The translations under genes and the position numbers were made by a program. Of a stretch of DNA of 61,945 bases, positions 44,114-53,842 are shown piece after piece. Origin of the DNA: Ruminococcus sp. YE282 (lineage in GTDB: Bacteria; Bacillota; Clostridia; Oscillospirales; Acutalibacteraceae); NCBI GenBank assembly GCA_900101355.1, contig FMUV01000012.1, positions 1-61,945 of the forward strand, given 5' to 3'. How positions within the stretch are numbered: the first letter of the stretch is position 1; each line of letters begins with the position of its first letter. The notes under the pieces are model-generated. The model was not told the DNA's origin. It did not search any database and saw only the letters and a list, made by a program, of their open reading frames with translations.

Positions 44114-44972
44114 AAGATACCTCGCTGATACTACCATCAAAGTAAACCAAATCTCCATCTTGATAATTCCAAACAGCTTGGAATTTCGTAGGATATTTAA
44201 TGCCATTGGAAGCAAGTCGATAATCATTACAAATTGCAGACCACGATACATATTCCATACTTCCGTCTGTTCCTGTAGCGGCTCTGTCATTTGTGGTAAA
44301 AGAAATCATTTCATACTGTTCATTAAAAGTAAAGATACCGCTTGCCGTTTGCCCTTTGTATTTGATTGTCGCCTGTACTTCAAAATCGCTTGTTTCCTCA
44401 AAAGAAATATAGTCCTGCAACAAAATGGTGGGGGCAAATAAACTTTCCGCAAGATAAGTAGCAAGGCAAGTCTTATCCATATCTGCCCCCGTCTGGTTGA
44501 ATAAGGTAATTGCTTTTGCAATTACACCTTTCATACCGCCAATCCCATTTTGATAGTAGTCATATCCCTCAAAAGGAATACCGAACATACTGCTGTCAAT
44601 GAGTGCCATTCGGCAAGGCTCATTGATGAAGTTATATTGTGAGTAGTCGATTTTTAGAGTGGGACCGTTTCTGCCCTGTGAGAAATCGACATTGTGGTAT
44701 TCCATCTTGAGATAGGACATTTTGGGTTTTCCAATATATCCACACTCTTGTATGTACTTCTGAATAGCAGTAGGCAGGCTGCTAAAATCTTCTTCTTCAA
44801 AAACCTCATCATTTATCTGTAGTTGATTTTCAGATATAAGAGCATCAATGTCTTTCTGAAAATCTCTTTTTACTGGGGAGTATGGAATATTAAACCATAT
44901 CAAAATAATACCAACAAGTATAAACAATACACCAATCACTATAAACACTTTTCTTTTCCTCACTTCTTTCAT
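44097..44972 (-). CDS. DUF6544 family membrane-anchored protein
   Basis: 291 aa with one N-terminal transmembrane segment (residues 9-28), the rest outside. LPTAIQKYIQECGYIGKPKMSYLKMEYHN and the segment FGIPFEGYDYYQNGIGGMKG recall the DUF6544 family found with MarR or TetR regulators on mobile DNA. Function unknown. It lies 2 bp after the marR stop, so it is the likely target of that regulator. Confidence 0.65.
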   Translation of the reverse strand: MKEVRKRKVFIVIGVLFILVGIILIWFNIPYSPVKRDFQKDIDALISENQLQINDEVFEEEDFSSLPTAIQKYIQECGYIGKPKMSYLKMEYHNVDFSQGRNGPTLKIDYSQYNFINEPCRMALIDSSMFGIPFEGYDYYQNGIGGMKGVIAKAITLFNQTGADMDKTCLATYLAESLFAPTILLQDYISFEETSDFEVQATIKYKGQTASGIFTFNEQYEMISFTTNDRAATGTDGSMEYVSWSAICNDYRLASNGIKYPTKFQAVWNYQDGDLVYFDGSISEVSYGYKQ

Positions 44973-44974
44973 AG

Positions 44975-45451
44975 TTAATCTAATTCCTCCACATAGCTTT
45001 CTATTCTCTCTAATCCTACATAGAGCTTTGAATAGAGGGAAAATAGTTGTCCAATTTCTTCTTCGCTAAAATCGGAAAATAACAGACTTAATGCCTTCAT
45101 ATGCCGTTCTCCGATTTCTTCAGCATAGCGTTGCACCTTTTCTGTCGGTTCAACAAGAACGGAGTTGTTGCTGCTTAATAGCAGATGGACAAAACCTTTC
45201 TTTTCAAGTGCTAACGCTAATTTCTTTACATTCTGCCTTGAACATCCCATCAAGTTTCCGATGTTCGTTAGTGTTCGTGGCTCTGGGCAACACTCCGTCA
45301 TTGCAAGCAGAAGCCATTGTTTCATAGATATTTCGGTTTGAAGTTTTTCGCCAGCGGTCTGCATACGATTTTGCAAAACAAAAATACTTGAAAAGATTGC
45401 CTGCATCCTGTGCTGCGTATCGCAGTTGAATTGCTCAAATAGTTCGGTCAT
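44975..45451 (-). CDS. MarR family transcriptional regulator
   Basis: 158 aa from 45451, behind GGAGG; the upstream in-frame ATG lies in the operator. Winged-helix region PRTLTNIGNLMGCSRQNVKKLALALEKKGFVHL. First gene of a three-gene operon with the DUF6544 and KTR genes. A 16-bp palindrome with an extra half-site lies just upstream, so autoregulation is very likely. Confidence 0.85.
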   Translation of the reverse strand: MTELFEQFNCDTQHRMQAIFSSIFVLQNRMQTAGEKLQTEISMKQWLLLAMTECCPEPRTLTNIGNLMGCSRQNVKKLALALEKKGFVHLLLSSNNSVLVEPTEKVQRYAEEIGERHMKALSLLFSDFSEEEIGQLFSLYSKLYVGLERIESYVEELD

Positions 45452-45472
45452 TTTATGTGTGCCTCCGTTTGG

Positions 45473-45517
45473 TAGTAACAAGTTCCTGCTCATTTTAGGT
45501 ATAGTAACTTGTTACTA
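45473..45517 (-). promoter_or_regulatory. Palindromic operator of the MarR operon
   Basis: TAGTAACTTGTTACTA (45502-45517) is a perfect palindrome, and TAGTAACAAG (45473-45482) repeats one half-site about three helical turns away. This is the common layout for a MarR dimer repressing its own promoter. Confidence 0.7.
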
Positions 45518-45685
45518 CAATGTCAAGCCCTCAGATAAAAATTCACAAAAATTTTCATAACGCTTTTCGACTTCCTTGCCACAGAGATTATATCTCTTAC
45601 TACAAGAAGTTTCAGACCGTTTAATAGGAAGCCAAATCTCTGTAAAATATAAGGGTAAGATTTTTAGAGTATAGGTGGTGAGCTT

Positions 45686-46033
45686 ATGGACGAAAGAAAT
45701 AATGATTTTGACTTCGATTTTACGCCAATCGGTCTGGCTATAAAATGAGCCAGAACAGCACAAGGTATGATGAGAGAACAGCTTGCCCGTATCGTTGACT
45801 ATGGCCCAAGGCATTTACAGGCGATTGAAAATGAGGGGCAAAAGCCGAGTCTGGAGCTGTTCATTCAGCTTGTGACGATGTTCAACATTTCGGTTGACGA
45901 GTAATTTCCAAATAAAGAAGTCAATAAGAGTTCCGCCCGCAAACGCTTAGACGCACAGCTCAACAATTTAGATGATAAAGAACTGTCTATTGTAGAAGCA
46001 ACCGTCAACGGTTTATGTAAGGCAAAAGAGTAA
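45686..46033 (+). pseudogene. XRE-family HTH regulator with two in-frame stops
   Basis: Read through, this gives a 115-aa protein: MDERNNDFDFDFTPIGLAIK-stop-ARTAQGMMREQLARIV, HLQAIENEGQKPSLELFIQLV, NISVDE-stop-FPNKEV, ending TVNGLCKAKE. Stops are TGA at 45746-45748 (codon 21) and TAA at 45902-45904 (codon 73), both exactly in frame. The HTH protein is a typical mobile-element regulator. A GGTGGTGAG ribosome site remains. With two different stops and an otherwise clean frame, it is a pseudogene, dating the decay of the surrounding element. Confidence 0.8.
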
Positions 46034-46085
46034 ACAAAACGGGCGGTTTTACCGTCCGTTTTCATTTTATAGCCTTTATTTTTAC

Positions 46086-47012
46086 TCAGTCATCTTTTAT
46101 GCCGAGATAACGCCTGATTTCTTTAACGTACATCTCCCCCATTTGGCTGAGGATAATATTTTTTCTTACAATATAGCCAATCTCCATAACGCTGTTGGGG
46201 TTGACCTTGTCCGCCTTATACGGAACCGCAACATAATCCGTGCCGTTCAGCTCCTCACTAATAATTCCCGAGCAAAGCGTGTAGCCGTTCAGTCCGACCA
46301 TCAAATTAAGCATTGTGGCACGGTCGCAAACCTTGATTGTGCGCGGATATTCGTTTGTGCTGAGTATCTCTTCGGCAAAATAAAACGAGCTGCTGTCGCC
46401 CTGTTCAAACGAAAGGCAGGTGTAGTCCGACAACTCTTCAAATGTGATTGACTCGTTATTTGCAAGCGGATGACCTTTCCAAAGATAAACATATGCGTCG
46501 CAGTCAATCAGTTTGTTAAATACCAAGCCGTTGCTGTTGAGCAGTTTTTGAATAGCTTTTCGGTTAAAGTCGCTCAGATAAAGGATACCGATTTCGCTTT
46601 TAAGGGTACTCACATCATTAATAACATCAAGGGTTTTGCACTCACGGATTGCAAATTCATATTTTGTGGTGTCAAATGTATTAACCATCTCAACAAACGC
46701 CTTTACGGCAAACGAATAATGCTGAGTAGAAACTCCGAATTTCTTTTTTATGTTTCCGTTTTTTCCGAATTTTTCAAGCAAATTATCATACTGGCTGTAA
46801 ACCTGGCGTGCATATAAAATGAACTCTGTTCCGTCCGCAGTCAGCGTCACTCCCCTGCCGCTGCGGTTAAAAATTGTTATTCCAAGCTCCTTTTCAAGCT
46901 CTTTGATTGAGTTTGTTAGCGATGGCTGAGAAATATAAAGCTGCTCCGCCGCCCTGTTCATTGAGCCTGTCTGCGAAATTGTAATTGCATAGTTTAGCTG
47001 CTGCAAGGTCAT
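46086..47012 (-). CDS. LysR family transcriptional regulator
   Basis: 308 aa from 47012, behind GGAGATG. HTH: MTLQQLNYAITISQTGSMNRAAEQLYISQPSLTNSIKELEKELG. The C-terminal effector domain resembles CysB/CidR-type periplasmic-binding folds. The target is not obvious: neighbours are the mobile-element remnant and, upstream, the divergently oriented cas operon, which it could conceivably influence. Confidence 0.9.
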   Translation of the reverse strand: MTLQQLNYAITISQTGSMNRAAEQLYISQPSLTNSIKELEKELGITIFNRSGRGVTLTADGTEFILYARQVYSQYDNLLEKFGKNGNIKKKFGVSTQHYSFAVKAFVEMVNTFDTTKYEFAIRECKTLDVINDVSTLKSEIGILYLSDFNRKAIQKLLNSNGLVFNKLIDCDAYVYLWKGHPLANNESITFEELSDYTCLSFEQGDSSSFYFAEEILSTNEYPRTIKVCDRATMLNLMVGLNGYTLCSGIISEELNGTDYVAVPYKADKVNPNSVMEIGYIVRKNIILSQMGEMYVKEIRRYLGIKDD

Positions 47013-47124
47013 ATAATCATCTCCGTACTTAAATTTTATCATAACGGATATTCTACGTCAACAAACCATTTTTTATTGTAAGCATTATATGATTTGAAGC
47101 AACAAAATTTAAGTTTTTATAAAA

Positions 47125-47161
47125 CACAAGGCGTGGTGAAATATAGTCACCACGCCTTGTG
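47125..47161. other. Perfect 15-bp inverted repeat ahead of the cas operon
   Basis: CACAAGGCGTGGTGA (47125-47139) and its exact complement (47147-47161) with a 7-nt loop, no T tract. It lies in the otherwise AT-rich 390-bp gap between lysR and cas6; a TATAAT hexamer at 47222-47227 is the only other visible signal. Could be an IS scar, an operator or a transcript-end hairpin. Confidence 0.5.
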
Positions 47162-47403
47162 CACATTTACATAATTTCTTGTTCACAATTTGTTTCTATT
47201 TAAATTTTCTTACAAATAATGTATAATGAATACAAAAAACACAATAATTATTAAAAAAACATCTATATTTTATATAATATTCTAAACAGTGTCATAATTT
47301 GAGATTATTTTCTAAAACATATATTAATTCAATAATAGGCAAATACAAAAGTATTATCTTTAATTTAAAATTTAATGTGATTAAATATAACAAGGAGGTA
47401 AAA

Positions 47404-48144
47404 ATGAAGCTATTACTGAAATTTTCACTTAAAAATCCGCTTCTGCCTATGGACTATCGCAAAGTGCTTATGTCGTACATTAAGTCTACGCTATCTGCAC
47501 CGTTGGACGGAAAGTTCTTCAATCAAGTGTACGATGTGCCAAAGGTTCGCCCATTGACCTTTGCCGTAAGGCTGCCAAACCCAAATTTTGCCGACAATAA
47601 AATTATACTGTCGGCAAACAGGATGGAGGTCACAATTTCAACCGGCGACCAAACGCTGGGCTATGTATTCTTTTTCACTTTAATCGGTCAAAAAAGAAAG
47701 GCCTTTAAAATGCCGCTTGAAAATCAAATGACGTTGTCAGATGTTACTCAGCTTCGCGAAAATCTTTCGGAATCGGACAAAGCCCTTGTAAAAATGCTCA
47801 GTCCACTTTGTCTGCGAGAGCATTTTAAGGAAGAGAAAAAGGACATTTATTATTCAGTCAACAGCAAAAACTTTTCGGAAAAAAGCTCTGAAATTCTTTG
47901 CCGCCAGCTAAAAAGCGCAGGCTTTTCGGACGAACTGTCAGAGGGTATCAGGCTTGTCCCGATAATGTCAAAAAAGACGGTGGTAACCCACTACGGAAGC
48001 AAAATTGAGTGCAGTCTCGGAAACTTTGTGATTCAAGCCAAAGACAAGGCGGTAATCAACCATTTCTTAAAGTACGGAATTGGCTCCCGCAAATCGGCAG
48101 GTTTCGGGTTTGCCGAACTTATCTCAGACGGATTGGAGGTGTAA
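47404..48144 (+). CDS. cas6: Cas6 crRNA endoribonuclease
   Basis: 246 aa from 47404, behind AAGGAGG. The C-terminal glycine-rich loop KYGIGSRKSAGFGFAEL is the Cas6 hallmark, and the RAMP fold is suggested by the beta-rich body. It would cleave the array transcript within each repeat. First gene of the operon. Intact. Confidence 0.9.
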   Translation: MKLLLKFSLKNPLLPMDYRKVLMSYIKSTLSAPLDGKFFNQVYDVPKVRPLTFAVRLPNPNFADNKIILSANRMEVTISTGDQTLGYVFFFTLIGQKRKAFKMPLENQMTLSDVTQLRENLSESDKALVKMLSPLCLREHFKEEKKDIYYSVNSKNFSEKSSEILCRQLKSAGFSDELSEGIRLVPIMSKKTVVTHYGSKIECSLGNFVIQAKDKAVINHFLKYGIGSRKSAGFGFAELISDGLEV

Positions 48145-48147
48145 TAT

Positions 48148-49587
48148 TTGAAACAAACAACAGATTTTTCATACGGCGGAAAATCCTACAACACCCTTTT
48201 GCAGCCAACCGATTGGAGGTATTCGGCTGCAATTACTGGGCTTGTCAATTTCTTTACCGAATTTGGAATTGACTACTTAGTGCTTGAAAATATCTCGGAC
48301 AAGCCTAAAACAGCCATAAGCGGATTTGACGGCATTGTGTACAATCAGGAGAGCATTACCGAAGACAAATATCTTGAATTTGCCCAGTCACACTTTAGGG
48401 ATTCAATGACTCACCTCACTATTGAGAATTTGCTTAAAAGCGATGAGTTTAACCAGGACGAGATAAAAAGGATAAACGAACTTATCAAAAGCAAAACCGT
48501 GTTTAAAGAGGTATTTGGAAAAACAAAGTTTGAAGGAAGTAACGCTGATTTTTTCCTAAATAAAATCAGTAAAAACCGAGCAAAAATCATTAAAAGCACT
48601 TTTAGATACGGCAAAAATATGTACACAAACTTTTGCAATCAAAACCTTTTGTTTACCGACAGCAATAAGCATTGCAGGATTAACGGATACAATGTTGACG
48701 AGGGGCGAAAAACCAAATATTTGGGATATTGCTTTAACAAAGACAGTTTTGTCACTAACGATATTCCCGAATTTGACTTTATCCCCTTTGCATTTTCAAA
48801 CCCGAGTATGTACGAAACATACTTTGTAAACAACAATTACAGTATTTCAACGCTTGTTGAAACCAACAGAGAAATCAGCAGACGCCTTGATGACATCAAT
48901 GATACCGACGCAAAGAACAAACTGCTTACGGTACTTAAAAACTCAAAGTACTTTATAGACTACGATGTTGAGATAATCTCAAAAAACCGTGACGAGGATT
49001 TTTACAAAACGCTGTTTGTTCGCTCGCAACGTCTGAAAAGGCTTCAAAAGCTGAAAGACCAAAAATTTAAATTCAGCTACAAAATCGGCGAAAATTATTA
49101 CTTTAATCTTGATAAGGAAATATACGAAAAATGCCTAAATGATGAGGTGCTTGACGATTCTATTCTTTTTATGCTCAAAGTATTGTGCAGTGATGAAAAT
49201 TCAAGCCAATACACATCATACCTTATTAAGAAGATGATAGAAATTAATCTTGAATGGAAAGGACAAGATGATATGTTAGCAAATGACATCAGAATTGCAA
49301 GGGGTGCAGGATACCATACAGCACTAAAGTTAAAAGAAGATAAGGCTGAAAATAAAATCAGCTCTTTTCAACAGAAAATAATAGGTGCGCTGATAGCTCA
49401 CGATTATGACAGGGTAACCGAAATTCTTCTTAACCTATCTTCATACGCAGAAACCGAGTTCGGATTTATCTACAAATTTCTTGAAAACCCGGAAGAAAAC
49501 CCGGAAGAAAACAAAGACCTTGTATTTGCATTCGCCAGCGCATTTAATAAAAATTCAAATGATAAAGGAGACAACACAAATGAATAA
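48148..49587 (+). CDS. Type I-B Cas8-like large Cascade subunit
   Basis: 479 aa. Sequence-divergent, as Cas8 proteins are; I assign it by place between cas6 and cas7 and by its size, with weak resemblance to Cst1/Csx8-type proteins (LLQPTDWRYSAAITGLVNFF at the start, and a helical C-terminal region that may act as the small subunit). It would recognise the PAM and bind Cas3. Near residue 453 a 15-bp tandem repeat encodes ENPEENPEEN. Its end overlaps cas7 by 8 bp. Confidence 0.8.
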   Translation: MKQTTDFSYGGKSYNTLLQPTDWRYSAAITGLVNFFTEFGIDYLVLENISDKPKTAISGFDGIVYNQESITEDKYLEFAQSHFRDSMTHLTIENLLKSDEFNQDEIKRINELIKSKTVFKEVFGKTKFEGSNADFFLNKISKNRAKIIKSTFRYGKNMYTNFCNQNLLFTDSNKHCRINGYNVDEGRKTKYLGYCFNKDSFVTNDIPEFDFIPFAFSNPSMYETYFVNNNYSISTLVETNREISRRLDDINDTDAKNKLLTVLKNSKYFIDYDVEIISKNRDEDFYKTLFVRSQRLKRLQKLKDQKFKFSYKIGENYYFNLDKEIYEKCLNDEVLDDSILFMLKVLCSDENSSQYTSYLIKKMIEINLEWKGQDDMLANDIRIARGAGYHTALKLKEDKAENKISSFQQKIIGALIAHDYDRVTEILLNLSSYAETEFGFIYKFLENPEENPEENKDLVFAFASAFNKNSNDKGDNTNE

Positions 49588-50461
49588 AAACGCAATTACT
49601 TTAACAGTTATCGCTAATATGACCAGCAATTACGGAGAGGGACTCGGAAACATTTCAAGCGTTCAAAAAGTTTACAGAAACCAAAAGTCCTATGCAACTC
49701 GCAGCAGAGAAAGCCTGAAAAACGCAATTTGTGTTCAGTCCGGTTTGTATGACGATTTGCAGACCTCAATTGACGGCGCAATGCAAAAGCTTGTTGACAA
49801 AGACGGAGTAAACGCCGCAACTTGCCGTGCCCTTGAGGGAGGCTATATGTCTACAAGAGATTTGACATACATTCGCAATAGTTCTTTCTATCTGACCGAC
49901 GCAGTATCACCCAACCCATTCATTAACGACACAAGATTCCACAACAATCTGTATCTTGCAACAAACTATGCAAACGCAAACGGTCTTAATGTTCAAAATA
50001 ACGCAAAGGACGTCGGACTTATGCCGTATCAGTATGAATATGACAAGTCGCTTAAAATTTACAGTATGACTATTGCCCTTGACGAAGTGGGCGTTGACAA
50101 AAACTTTGACGCAGAAGCTGGCAATGAAGAAAAATGCAGCCGTGTGCTTGCGCTCCTTGACGCAGTTGAGAACCTTTCGCTGGTTGTAAAGGGCAACCTT
50201 GACAATGCAGAGCCTGTTTTTGTTGTTGGCGGACTTTCTCCTCGCAAAACCCATTACTTTGAAAACGCCGTAACTATGGACAACAACAAGCTTCACATTG
50301 AACCGATTAAGCAAAAGCTTGGCGGCGACTTTAAGTGCGGTCTTTTGAAGAACGGAAAGATTGCTAACGAGGACGACATTGTCCGTGAGCTTGCACCTCT
50401 GAGCGTTCCGGAATTTTTTGACAAGCTGAGAGAGCAGGTCAAGAGCTACTATTCAGCCTGA
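49580..50461 (+). CDS. cas7: Cas7 (Cst2/DevR family) backbone subunit
   Basis: 293 aa from 49580, behind AAAGGAG. NAITLTVIANMTSNYGEGLGN and the segment ATNYANANGLNV, with VVGGLSPRKTHYFENAV near the end, fit the DevR/Cst2 family of type I-B. It polymerises along crRNA to form the Cascade filament. Intact. Confidence 0.88.
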   Translation: MNKNAITLTVIANMTSNYGEGLGNISSVQKVYRNQKSYATRSRESLKNAICVQSGLYDDLQTSIDGAMQKLVDKDGVNAATCRALEGGYMSTRDLTYIRNSSFYLTDAVSPNPFINDTRFHNNLYLATNYANANGLNVQNNAKDVGLMPYQYEYDKSLKIYSMTIALDEVGVDKNFDAEAGNEEKCSRVLALLDAVENLSLVVKGNLDNAEPVFVVGGLSPRKTHYFENAVTMDNNKLHIEPIKQKLGGDFKCGLLKNGKIANEDDIVRELAPLSVPEFFDKLREQVKSYYSA

Positions 50462-50475
50462 GGTGATAAACTTTT

Positions 50476-51516
50476 ATGAAAGCAATAAGACTTCATATAA
50501 AACAAAACACGGCAAACTATCGACGTGAAGAAACCGTAAACTGCCGTATGACCTATCCCCTGCCGACATACTCAACAGTTATCGGTGCACTGCACAAGGC
50601 GTGCGGCTATACGGAATATCACCCGATGAAGCTGAGTATTCAGGGCAGCTACGGCTCTCTTAAACGCAGGCTGTTCAAGGAGGATATATTTTTAGACTCT
50701 CTGAAAAAAGACAGAGGAATCCTTGTAAAAATGAAAAATCCCGATATGCTTTGCTCAGCCTACGAGGTTGTTGCAACCGCCCTAAATACACAGAACAACG
50801 ACTTTGACAAGGGGATTACCATAAACGTTGCAAATCAAAAGCTGATAGAAGAATATCGGTTTTTGAACAGAAGAAAAAAGCATTTTGACAAGCTTAAAAA
50901 GAACGTTGTTGACAAATACTCCGCTAAGCTCAAGACTATGAAAGAGGACAAAGAAATTCCCGAAGCCGAAGTCAAAGCCTTTGCCAAGAGGGTAAAAAAC
51001 ATTAAGAACGCATACAAGGCGTTGGTTACTCAGAAGTACGACATTCCTAAGTCACGATTTAAAACTCCCACCAAAGCTCCCAAATACTATGAACTGCTTT
51101 GCGACGTTGAACTGATAATACATATTCAGAGCGATGAAAAAACAATGCAGGACATCGTTGACAATATCTTTAACCTTACGGCAATCGGCAGAAGCGAAGA
51201 CTTTGTTGAAGTGCTCGACTGCCGCGAGGTGGATTTGCAGCAGGTTTCAAAAGACGGAGCAATCAATGAGGACATTCATATTTATATGCCGATAGAATAT
51301 ATTGACGATGATGTTCTGCTTTTTCAAAATGAAGAACAATTGCCGTTGTACGGAACAAAATATTTGCTCAACAAGGATTACACCGTAGTTGACGACAAAA
51401 GAATATTCAATAAAATTCCTGTCCTTTATACAAACGGAATTGCCGCTGACGAGGGTTGCAAAAACGCCGCCGTGGATATTATCGACAATAAAGAATACCT
51501 TGTATTTATGGTGTAA
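50476..51516 (+). CDS. cas5: Cas5 (type I-B), with a lysine-rich insertion
   Basis: 346 aa. N-terminal RAMP strand MKAIRLHIKQNTANYRREETVNCRMTYPLPTYSTVIGALHKACGY is typical of Cas5t, which caps the 5' handle of crRNA. Residues about 130-205 form a highly charged helical insertion (KHFDKLKKNVVDKYSAKLKT...AKRVKNIKNAYK) that makes it longer than the usual 220-250 aa. GAGGTGAT lies 9 nt before the ATG. Confidence 0.85.
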   Translation: MKAIRLHIKQNTANYRREETVNCRMTYPLPTYSTVIGALHKACGYTEYHPMKLSIQGSYGSLKRRLFKEDIFLDSLKKDRGILVKMKNPDMLCSAYEVVATALNTQNNDFDKGITINVANQKLIEEYRFLNRRKKHFDKLKKNVVDKYSAKLKTMKEDKEIPEAEVKAFAKRVKNIKNAYKALVTQKYDIPKSRFKTPTKAPKYYELLCDVELIIHIQSDEKTMQDIVDNIFNLTAIGRSEDFVEVLDCREVDLQQVSKDGAINEDIHIYMPIEYIDDDVLLFQNEEQLPLYGTKYLLNKDYTVVDDKRIFNKIPVLYTNGIAADEGCKNAAVDIIDNKEYLVFMV

Positions 51517-51519
51517 AAT

Positions 51520-53834
51520 ATGGAAGACAAATCACTTAAAACGAACGCACCAAACTGTCTGCACAACGCTGAACATATTAATCAGTATGTTGAGGAGCTA
51601 TTTAAAAAATATGACCTAAGCAAATTTTATGCAAAAGAAACAGAGTCTCTTTTAACCCACACACAAAAAGTAATTGAAGCGGCGGAAAGATTAATTGAAC
51701 TTGGCTATGTTGACGAAAGTATGATAAATGACCTGATTTACACATGCTTTTGTCACGACCTCGGCAAGATGAACGGGAAATTTCAGAAAAGAATTAAACT
51801 CAAAATCTTTAAAAATATAAAGGTGAGGTTTGACGAAGACAAAGAAATTCCTCACAATACCCTTTCTGTATTCTTTATTGACAAAGAAAAATGCGACGAC
51901 TATTCATCGGTTTGCTTCAGCGTGTTGTATCATCACTATCGCGATGAAGGCAAATATGCGGCGTTTATTCGAAGTCACTATGACAGATTGCAAGACAGCC
52001 TTAACTGCTTTGACTGTTATCTTCCGCCGAAAATCAAAATAATAAAATTTGCTAATAATATCGGTCATTTTTTCGCAGAGAGTCTGGTTTCTGAGCAAAA
52101 GCAACGTGCCGTACTGCTCAAAGGCTTTCTGCACAAATGCGATTACACTGCGAGCGGCGGAATTGAATGTGAACTTCCGAACGAATTTTTGCTTGACAAA
52201 ATAAACGATTGGCAAAGGCAAAACAATATAGAACTTAATAATTTGCAAAAATTCTGCTTTGAGAACACAGACCAAAATATTGTTGTTACCGCACCCACGG
52301 GTATGGGAAAAACCGAAGCCGGGTTGTTGTGGTGCGGCAACAACAAATGCTTTTTTGTGCTTCCGCTCAAAACCGCAATCAACGCTATGTTCAAAAGGCT
52401 TGTAAAACTTACAAACGAAAAATCAGGCGATGAATACAAAAACCGAGTTGCGCTTATTCACTCCGACGTAAAAGAAGTTTACCTAAAAAATGACCTTGAG
52501 CAAAACCAGGATTTTGATTTTGATTACCTGTATATGACCAGGCAATTTTCACTTCCGATAACGGTGTGCACCCCCGACCAAATCTTTGACTTTGCGCTCA
52601 AATATCCTTGCTACGAATACAAGCTGGCAATCGCCTCTTATTCCAAATTCATAATTGACGAAATCCAAGTTTACTCACCTGAACTGCTTGCAACCATAAT
52701 GTACGCAATAAAAATGATTCACATTATGGGAGGCAAAATTGCGGTGCTTACCGCCACGCTTCCGCCGTTTGTAAGGTGTGAATTAACCAAAATTTTGGGC
52801 GACGGATTCAAGTCCGCAGACTTTTCGGGTGACGGAATACTCAAACACAACGTAAGTGTGACCGAAGCTTGTATGACGGCAGATGATATTTGGAACACCG
52901 TTCAAAAAATAAGGTGCGACAAAGAAAAAAAATTTCTTGTTGTGTGCAACTCAATTGACATTGCCACGAAAATTTTTGACAAGCTGAGCGATTATTGCGC
53001 AGACGAGGACATTGAAATAAACCTGTTTCACTCAGGATTTATCAAAAAGGACAGAGCCGACAAAGAAGAACGAATTTTGGCTGCAACCAAAGAAGAAAAC
53101 AAAGACAAAACCGAAATTTGGGTCTCAACCTCGGTGGTTGAGGCAAGCCTTGACATTGACTTTGACATTCTTTTTACGGAACTTTCCGATTTATTTTCGC
53201 TGTTTCAGCGCTTTGGATGGGTAAACAGAAAGGGCAGTAAAGACTATTTTAAAACTGACTGCAATTGCTATGTGTTTACCGAACAGCAGGGCAATGCAAA
53301 AAGATACCGCTTTGCGGACGAGAGACAATATATGAGCTTTCAAAAAAAGGCATAATGAGCGTAAGCGGCATAATAAACGAAAAGCAAAAGTCCGAGCCGA
53401 TTGAAAAATATCTTTCTGTTGAAAATCTGAACGGCTCAAAATATGTTAATAACTACGGTAAAACTTTTTCACTCTTAGAGAGAAATCTAAATTATTTAAA
53501 TGATAAGGACAATTTTCGTTTGATTAACCGTGTGGACGTAATACCGATTGAGGTATATGAGGATGAAACAAACCGTGCCGTCATCGAAGAATCTTTGAGA
53601 ATCATCAATGATTTTGAAAGTTCCAAGGAAGATAAGATAATAGCAAATTCAAGAATAACAGACTTTACGGTGTCTGTTTCAAAATACTATGCAGACAAGG
53701 GAAACCGTCAACTGATTAAATATAAGATGAGGAAAGACGGAATCCAAATCCTCGAAAACTGCAAATACGACAACGAAAGAGGAATCCAAATGATAAAAGA
53801 GTATAAAGACGGTGGATTTGATAATTTCATCTGA
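51520..53834 (+). pseudogene. cas3: Cas3 helicase-nuclease, frameshifted and with mutated motif VI
   Basis: HD nuclease residues are present (His47, HD at 79-80, HH at 138-139). Helicase: Walker A APTGMGKT (258-265), DEIQ in FIIDEIQVY, TAT in AVLTATLPP, and motif V STSVVEASLDID. Motif VI, normally QRFGRVNR, reads QRFGWVNR: Arg to Trp at residue 567 (TGG at 53218-53220). At 53321-53324 an AG dinucleotide is duplicated; the frame closes after 611 codons, while the remaining 170 codons (ELSKKGIMSVSGIINEKQ...) continue in another frame to 53834. Removing AG restores one protein of about 770 aa. Interference should be lost. Confidence 0.88.
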
Positions 53835-53842
53835 GGTGGACG

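Noticed and set aside
47013..47403. A firm promoter for the cas operon
   Set aside because: TATAAT at 47222-47227 is good, but no acceptable -35 hexamer stands at the right distance, so I do not list it as a feature.
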